Shown here: piece after piece, positions 7,306 through 11,314 of the stretch
Layout: the number at the start of each line of letters is the position of its first letter
Numbering within the stretch: position 1 is the first letter of the stretch
Source of the DNA: Chrysochromulina tobinii
Lineage: Eukaryota; Haptophyta; Prymnesiales; Chrysochromulinaceae
Length of the DNA stretch: 11,314 nucleotides
NCBI GenBank assembly: GCA_001275005.1
Contig: JWZX01002300.1
Location: 1 to 11,314, forward strand
Reading direction: 5' to 3'
Notes under the pieces: model-generated
The model's database searches: none
The model's input: the letters and a program-made list of their open reading frames with translations, nothing else
Told to the model about the DNA's origin: nothing
Program-made: the position numbers and the translations under genes

Positions 7306-8748
7306 TCAAGGCAGTCCCCCCCCTCCAGCCGCCGGCGCCGGCGGCTCGGGGTGGGAGCTGCTGTTGACCAGCTGATCGAGCTTACCCTCGAGCCGCAATA
7401 TATACTGCTCCGTGCGCTCGGTCCGCTGCTCCATGCGTTCGATCAGCTTGGAGAGAGCATCATCACCAAGTCCCTCGATAGGGTTCGCATCGATCCCCTC
7501 GAGGCTCTTCTTCGTCGACAGCTCTTCCTTGAGATAGTCGATAAAAAGGGTCACCTCGTTATCTGTGAGGCCCGCGGGAGGCGGCGCGACGAATTGGTCG
7601 AGGAGCACAGCGACGACGACGTTGGACATCACCATGCTTGTCAGGATGATGAAGGAGACGAAGAAGAAACTCACCGTGAACGCACTCCGCTGGTACAGCC
7701 CGAACGTGAGAGGTCGTGCGAGCGCCTCGAAGTTCGAGTCGCCCGTCATGATCTCGAAGAGCGTGTACATCGCGCGCGAGTAGGTGCCGTAGTACTCGAT
7801 GCCGTGCGTGTAGCCGCGCGGCGTCGTCGAATCCACAACGTGCCTGATGCTGCCGAGGTCGTCCGTCATGTACGTGCCGTTGATGCCAAAGTCGCGGAAG
7901 AGCTCGACGGCGAGGATGGCGTAGATGCAGTAGAAGATGAACAGAATCGCGAAGGCATTCGACACGCCCGGGACGGCCGCGATCAGTGCGACGACAATCT
8001 TGTTCAGCGACTTGACCCGTTTGAAGAGGCGGAAGACGCGGAACGCTCGCAGCAGCTTGAGCTGAGAAATGGGACCTGTCACGCCCGCCAGCAGCACAAC
8101 GCCCACCCCGGTGATAATAAAGTCGAAGACGTTCCACCCGCTGTACCAGAAGCGCTTCCCAAAGCCAAAGCCGTACATGTTCCACAGCAGCTCGACCAGG
8201 AAGATGGCATTGAACGCGGTGTCAAAGCTGATCCAAAGCTCCGCGTACTTCAATTCTTTGGGGTCGGGGTCGTACTCCTTCTCGAGGATGTTGACGATGA
8301 AGTTGCCGATGATGACGGCCGCGACGGTCCATACGACGATGGGATTGCAGTAGGCTTCGCGAACCTTAGCTTGATACGGCAGCGGTCTGTTCCCTAGGAT
8401 GGAGTACTTTAAGAAGGGCTCCGTTGGCTTGTACTTCTCGATCTCAAGATACATGGTCTGAAAGCCAACAAGGTCGACTGCAAAGCACTTTCCATCGTCG
8501 TTTATATACTTCCCCTCGTTGACGAGCGGCCCGCACTCTGCGATCAAGCGCGAGGCCTGCTTCTCCGTCATGCCCCGTCCCAGCTCGTCGAGGCAGACAA
8601 CGAACTCTTCCGCTTCGAGCAGGTTGCTCGAATCTTTGTCGATCCTCATGAAGGCCTTGTAAATCTTCCAGTGGATCCCTGGAGGGGGTCCATTCTTCAA
8701 GGCTCTTTTACGTAGCGCTGCATTTGCAGCAGCTACCATACCCGCCAT
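7306..8748 (-). CDS. Single-domain voltage-gated cation channel with EF-hand (filter TGDSN)
   Basis: A 480-residue, one-domain 6-TM channel of the bacterial-NaV / eukaryotic EukCat type, presumably a homotetramer in a membrane. Order: an EF-hand loop D37-K-D39-S-S41 to E48 (position 6 is Asn, not Gly), then a degenerate second EF motif; S1 about 135-157; S2 170-192 with E186; S3 203-222 with D209; S4 with basic residues at R234, R237, R240, K243, R244 and K246; S5 262-285; pore helix and filter T335-G-D-S-N339; S6 355-388; and a heptad-like coiled coil 430-462, matching the C-terminal tetramerisation helix of bacterial NaV channels. The filter lacks the Trp present in bacterial TLESW and in the neighbour's TGDSW. 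The acidic D337 suggests Na+ and/or Ca2+ conduction. Upstream the frame starts only at TTG; the first ATG, at 8748, has a GCAATGG context. Calcium feedback through the EF-hand is inferred. The Gly-rich tail is encoded by a run of 8 G next to the stop. Confidence 0.92.
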   Translation of the reverse strand: MAGMVAAANAALRKRALKNGPPPGIHWKIYKAFMRIDKDSSNLLEAEEFVVCLDELGRGMTEKQASRLIAECGPLVNEGKYINDDGKCFAVDLVGFQTMYLEIEKYKPTEPFLKYSILGNRPLPYQAKVREAYCNPIVVWTVAAVIIGNFIVNILEKEYDPDPKELKYAELWISFDTAFNAIFLVELLWNMYGFGFGKRFWYSGWNVFDFIITGVGVVLLAGVTGPISQLKLLRAFRVFRLFKRVKSLNKIVVALIAAVPGVSNAFAILFIFYCIYAILAVELFRDFGINGTYMTDDLGSIRHVVDSTTPRGYTHGIEYYGTYSRAMYTLFEIMTGDSNFEALARPLTFGLYQRSAFTVSFFFVSFIILTSMVMSNVVVAVLLDQFVAPPPAGLTDNEVTLFIDYLKEELSTKKSLEGIDANPIEGLGDDALSKLIERMEQRTERTEQYILRLEGKLDQLVNSSSHPEPPAPAAGGGGLP

Positions 8749-9047
8749 TGCCCTCGCCACCACGGCTCGGCACAACCACAGGGCTCTCTCCCAAATTCCA
8801 CACTTCTCTCCAAAAATGCGCCCAAAACAACGCGGTTGCTCAAAGTGCCAAGACGCCGCACATCACGTCGTAGAGACAGGATTAATTCTTTCTAACTAGC
8901 CTCCGCGGTGTAAAACGATGTACGTAGATACGTTGATGACAGAGTGACGTTTGAGAGTATTCATGTGTGGCTTTGGAGATCTCTTGAGGCTATGAGGGTC
9001 TGTACCTTTTGGTCATTCCGATGTTGCCGCCCAGGGCGGGTCGCCGC
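8749..9047. promoter_or_regulatory. Spacer between the two channel genes
   Basis: These 299 bases must hold the 3' end of the right-hand channel transcript and the promoter of the left-hand one, both on the - strand. No coding sequence is seen. ACGT cores, typical of bZIP-type sites, occur at 8865, 8922 (within TACGTA), 8930 and 8947, about 115-200 bases before the ATG. That is more than expected by chance, but weak evidence. No clear TATA box is seen. Confidence 0.35.
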
Positions 9048-10919
9048 TTAGCGTCGTAAGCGTTTGCGTTCGATCATCAGGTCAAGCTTCCCCGCGAGCC
9101 GGGCGAGCTTCCGCTCGAATTGTAACAGCGAAAACTCCAAATGCTCGGCGCGCCCACCCAATAGGCGATCGCTTTCAAGCCCCGTGGCACGCTCGGCCGG
9201 GAAAGGGACGACGCCGTTGAGCGAGGGCTCCATGTTTTCCGAGTCGGCGGCGTCGGGGGTCGTCACCCCCAATTTGTCCTTGATGAATTCGATGAGCACG
9301 GCTACCTCCGGGTCCGTCATGCCCTTGCCCGGCGGCGCGACCATGTTGTCGAGGAGCACGGCGATGACAACGTTGGACATGACCATGCTCGACAGGATGA
9401 CGAAGCTAACGTAGTACGCACTGACGAAGAACTTGCTGTTCTGGTACAGCCCGAAAAGTAACGGCCGGTTGATCGACTCTGCCCACGAGTCACCAGTCAT
9501 CACCTGGAAGAGCGTCAGCATCGCGCGCGTGTAGGTGCCGTAGTACTCGATGCCGTGCGTGTAGCCGCGCGGCGTCGTCGAATCCGGGCGCGAGTAGTCG
9601 ACATACTCGAACGAACAATCCTCGCACCGCGAGTCGAAGTCCGGAGTAGAAACATTGTTGAGCGCGTCGAAGACGAGGTAGTAGCCCTCTTTGCCAAAGT
9701 CGCGGAAGATCTCGACGGCGAGGATGGCGTAGATGCAGAAGAAGATGAAGAGGATCACGAAGGCGTTCGTGACGCCCGGGACGGCCGCAATCAGTGACAT
9801 AATGATCCTGTTCAGCGACTTGATCCGTTTGAAGAGGCGGAAGACGCGGAACGCTCGCAGCAGCTTGAGCTTGCTCAGCTCTCCTAGATCGATACCCGTC
9901 ATTAGAAGAATGCCCACCGCCACGATGATAAAGTCGAAGACGTTCCACCCGCTGTGCCAGAAGCGCTTCCCAAAGCCATAACCGTACATGTTCCACAGCA
10001 GCTCGATTAGGAAGAGGATGTTGAACACGACGTCTGCTCCCTCCCAAAAGGGCGTAAACTTCATTCTCTCAAGGTCGGGGTCGTACTCCTTCTCGAGGAT
10101 GTTGATGATGAAGTTGGCCATGATGATCGCCGCGACGGTCCACACGACGATGGGATTGGTGTAAGCGGCGCGTACCTCCTTTTGATACGGCAGCGGTCTC
10201 GGCTTCAACACCGGCTGATAGCGCTCGCGGCCCACACGGATGTAGCATCCAGCCGGCAGGTTGCGCAACCCAATTTGCTCGGGATGTTTGAACTGGAGCT
10301 TCTTTGCCGCGAGCGCGGCCGCGAGCGCGTCGTTGGTAATCTCGGCACCTGTCGCCTGCTCGTCTTCATCCATAAGCCGCCACAGAGCTGGATTGGGATA
10401 GATCCTTGGCAAGATCGAGTACTCCAAAAAGGGCTCGGTCGGCTTGAATTCTTCGATCATTTTCATGAGCGTGGAGAATCCATGCACGTCGAGCTCATCA
10501 TTGCTGCCCGAGGTCCTGTTGACGTGCCGGGCGCACTCGGTGACCAAGCGCGACGCCTGCCGCTCCGTCATGGTCCTGTCGAGCTGCTTGAGTGAGACCA
10601 CCATCTCCGCCGCCTCAATATACCCGCTGCTATCCGTGTCCGCCGTTTGGAAAGCCTTGTACACCTTCGGATCGATATCGTGGGGGCAGCCTCTCGGCCG
10701 CCGATCGAGCGCCTTGTCGAATGATGCCGTGAATTGTTTTGTGAGTTGTCTTGTGAGTTGTCTTGTGAGTTGTCGCTTGAGCATTTTCGCGGGTTGCTTG
10801 CGGGGGTCGGATTCCGAGGCCACCGAGGCCGCCTCCGCTTGCATGCGCGCGCGCTTCTTCTTCAAAGCGTGCATTGCGGCCGCCATTAGCTCCGCCAAAC
10901 GCGGTGTGTTCCAGCACAT
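9048..10919 (-). CDS. Single-domain voltage-gated cation channel with EF-hand (filter TGDSW)
   Basis: A 623-residue paralogue of the neighbouring channel, about two thirds to three quarters identical by eye across the membrane core. Order: a basic N-terminus with an RQLT repeat (49-64); a canonical EF-hand loop D94-T-D96-S-S98-G99 to E105; a 70-residue linker (171-240) absent from the neighbour; S1 255-279; S2 291-313; S3 324-343; S4 with R355, R358, R361, K364, R365 and K367; S5 382-405; a long turret (411-446) with C432, C435 and a possible N-glycosylation site N422-V-S; filter T475-G-D-S-W479, equivalent to bacterial TLESW; S6 497-527; and a C-terminal coiled coil about 585-618. The D477 filter suggests Na+ and/or Ca2+ permeation; selectivity is not readable from sequence. 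The first ATG is at 10919. The ATG at 10886 has better context and aligns with the paralogue's start, so it is a serious alternative. Upstream codons are open only to a TTG at 11012. Confidence 0.92.
   Translation of the reverse strand: MCWNTPRLAELMAAAMHALKKKRARMQAEAASVASESDPRKQPAKMLKRQLTRQLTRQLTKQFTASFDKALDRRPRGCPHDIDPKVYKAFQTADTDSSGYIEAAEMVVSLKQLDRTMTERQASRLVTECARHVNRTSGSNDELDVHGFSTLMKMIEEFKPTEPFLEYSILPRIYPNPALWRLMDEDEQATGAEITNDALAAALAAKKLQFKHPEQIGLRNLPAGCYIRVGRERYQPVLKPRPLPYQKEVRAAYTNPIVVWTVAAIIMANFIINILEKEYDPDLERMKFTPFWEGADVVFNILFLIELLWNMYGYGFGKRFWHSGWNVFDFIIVAVGILLMTGIDLGELSKLKLLRAFRVFRLFKRIKSLNRIIMSLIAAVPGVTNAFVILFIFFCIYAILAVEIFRDFGKEGYYLVFDALNNVSTPDFDSRCEDCSFEYVDYSRPDSTTPRGYTHGIEYYGTYTRAMLTLFQVMTGDSWAESINRPLLFGLYQNSKFFVSAYYVSFVILSSMVMSNVVIAVLLDNMVAPPGKGMTDPEVAVLIEFIKDKLGVTTPDAADSENMEPSLNGVVPFPAERATGLESDRLLGGRAEHLEFSLLQFERKLARLAGKLDLMIERKRLRR
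10728..10776 (-). repeat. 12-bp tandem repeat encoding RQLT units in the channel N-terminus
   Basis: Four 12-base units, GTGAGTTGTCTT on the + strand, two exact and two degenerate, encode R-Q-L-T three times and then K-Q-F-T. The result is a short amphipathic, positively charged segment before the EF-hand. The repeat is absent from the neighbouring channel. Being a multiple of three, it can vary in copy number without breaking the frame. Confidence 0.8.
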
Positions 10920-11314
10920 AAACCCGAAAGTCTCCGAAATGGGATTTTCGACTTTGGGTCTTACGCGGTAAAGGTAGGAAGGTAGGAGGTACCACCCAAA
11001 GAGACAGACCAAGTCAGAGTCATCACACTGCGACGCAAAACCGCCACACTGCCACTCTTGACTTGGTCACTGTCTCTGGTGAGGAAAGAAAACTAGCAGA
11101 GAAAGTTGCCTTTTCCACAATAAATATGGGCCCAGGGGGCGAGGGCTGGGGACCCGCTTTTCTTTTCGTCTCTCTATGAAGGGCTAATTTGGTTTTCGAC
11201 AATTTCTGGTTTCCGACAAAACGTCCTCGGCGTCGCGCCCTCTCCTCTCGTCGTCGTCGACGACCCGTCGCTGCATGGGGAACACGGGGCGAACGGGGGC
11301 GCAGAATGGACGCG
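10920..11314. other. Upstream region of the right-hand channel gene, window end
   Basis: This should contain the promoter and 5' UTR of the right-hand channel. It holds a strong inverted repeat (11001-11076, listed separately) and an AT-rich patch near 11118-11126 that reads ATATTTATT on the - strand, a possible TATA-like element about 200 bases before the ATG. From 11160 to the end I see pyrimidine-rich, CGTCGT-repetitive sequence and no gene. Confidence 0.4.
11001..11076 (-). promoter_or_regulatory. Long imperfect hairpin upstream of the right-hand channel gene
   Basis: The left arm 11001-11020 and right arm 11054-11076 pair over 7 + 9 + 4 base pairs (GAGACAG, ACCAAGTCA, GAGT), interrupted only by 2-base and 1-base bulges in the right arm. 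The 33-base loop holds two CACACTG copies. It sits 82-157 bases upstream of the ATG at 10919, so it would form in the 5' UTR if the transcript starts further out. Alternatives are a small inverted-repeat insertion or a protein-binding palindrome. Confidence 0.5.

Noticed and set aside
7316-7323. G-run at the 3' end of the left-hand channel as a frameshift
   Set aside because: The run lies in the non-conserved Gly-rich tail a few codons before the stop. A length error there would change only the last residues.
7351-8397. Long + strand open frame (348 codons) opposite the left-hand channel
   Set aside because: It is antisense to a clearly conserved channel and encodes an Arg/Asp/Glu/Val-rich string with no domain, as expected from the complement of GC-biased codons.
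8749-8775. TTG as start of the left-hand channel
   Set aside because: Eukaryotic initiation should use ATG. The ATG at 8748 has a good context and its N-terminus resembles that of the paralogue.
1-11314. Bacterial operon, CRISPR array, tRNA, rRNA or insertion sequence
   Set aside because: I saw no spaced direct-repeat array, no TPsiC-like arm with cloverleaf, no rRNA core sequences and no transposase. Gene content and structure are eukaryotic.

Overview
This window looks like nuclear DNA from a GC-rich, gene-dense unicellular eukaryote, most likely a marine microalga. Haptophytes and stramenopile algae are the candidates I would test first, but the sequence alone does not settle the lineage. 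The eukaryotic signs are monocistronic genes on mixed strands without ribosome-binding sites, an ADCK1-type ABC1 atypical kinase with a presequence-like N-terminus, a PIH1/CS domain, EF-hand voltage-gated channels, and one probable small spliceosomal intron with a GTGCG donor. All three stop codons are used (TAG, TGA, TAA), which fits the standard code.

Layout, left to right: (1) bases 1-1253 hold no gene I can support. (2) An ADCK1-like ABC1 kinase runs on the + strand (1254-2918). (3) A convergent spacer (2919-3628) carries a run of 15 G. (4) A Sua5/YrdC-type threonylcarbamoyl-AMP synthase runs on the - strand (3629-5036). Its catalytic YrdC domain and C-terminal Sua5 domain lie in different frames, and a 40-nt GT-AG intron at 4019-4058 reconciles them. 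(5) A - strand gene (5213-6289) joins an acyl-protein-thioesterase-like alpha/beta-hydrolase domain, whose nucleophile Ser is replaced by Gly, to a C-terminal PIH1-type CS domain. (6) About 1 kb (6290-7305) lacks a complete gene but contains an exon-like fragment on the - strand (6301-6576), a hairpin and a small direct repeat. (7) Two tandem - strand genes (7306-8748 and 9048-10919) encode single-domain six-transmembrane voltage-gated cation channels, each with an N-terminal EF-hand and a C-terminal coiled coil. They resemble the bacterial NaV / eukaryotic EukCat type. (8) The right end (10920-11314) contains a strong imperfect inverted repeat upstream of the second channel.

The genes do not form one pathway. 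The ABC1 kinase is probably mitochondrial, Sua5 makes the t6A tRNA modification precursor, and the fusion protein may be a chaperone/assembly adaptor. The most interesting parts are the channel pair and the thioesterase-PIH fusion. The channels are a local duplication that has diverged at the selectivity filter (TGDSW versus TGDSN), in the N-terminal linker and in the extracellular pore turret.
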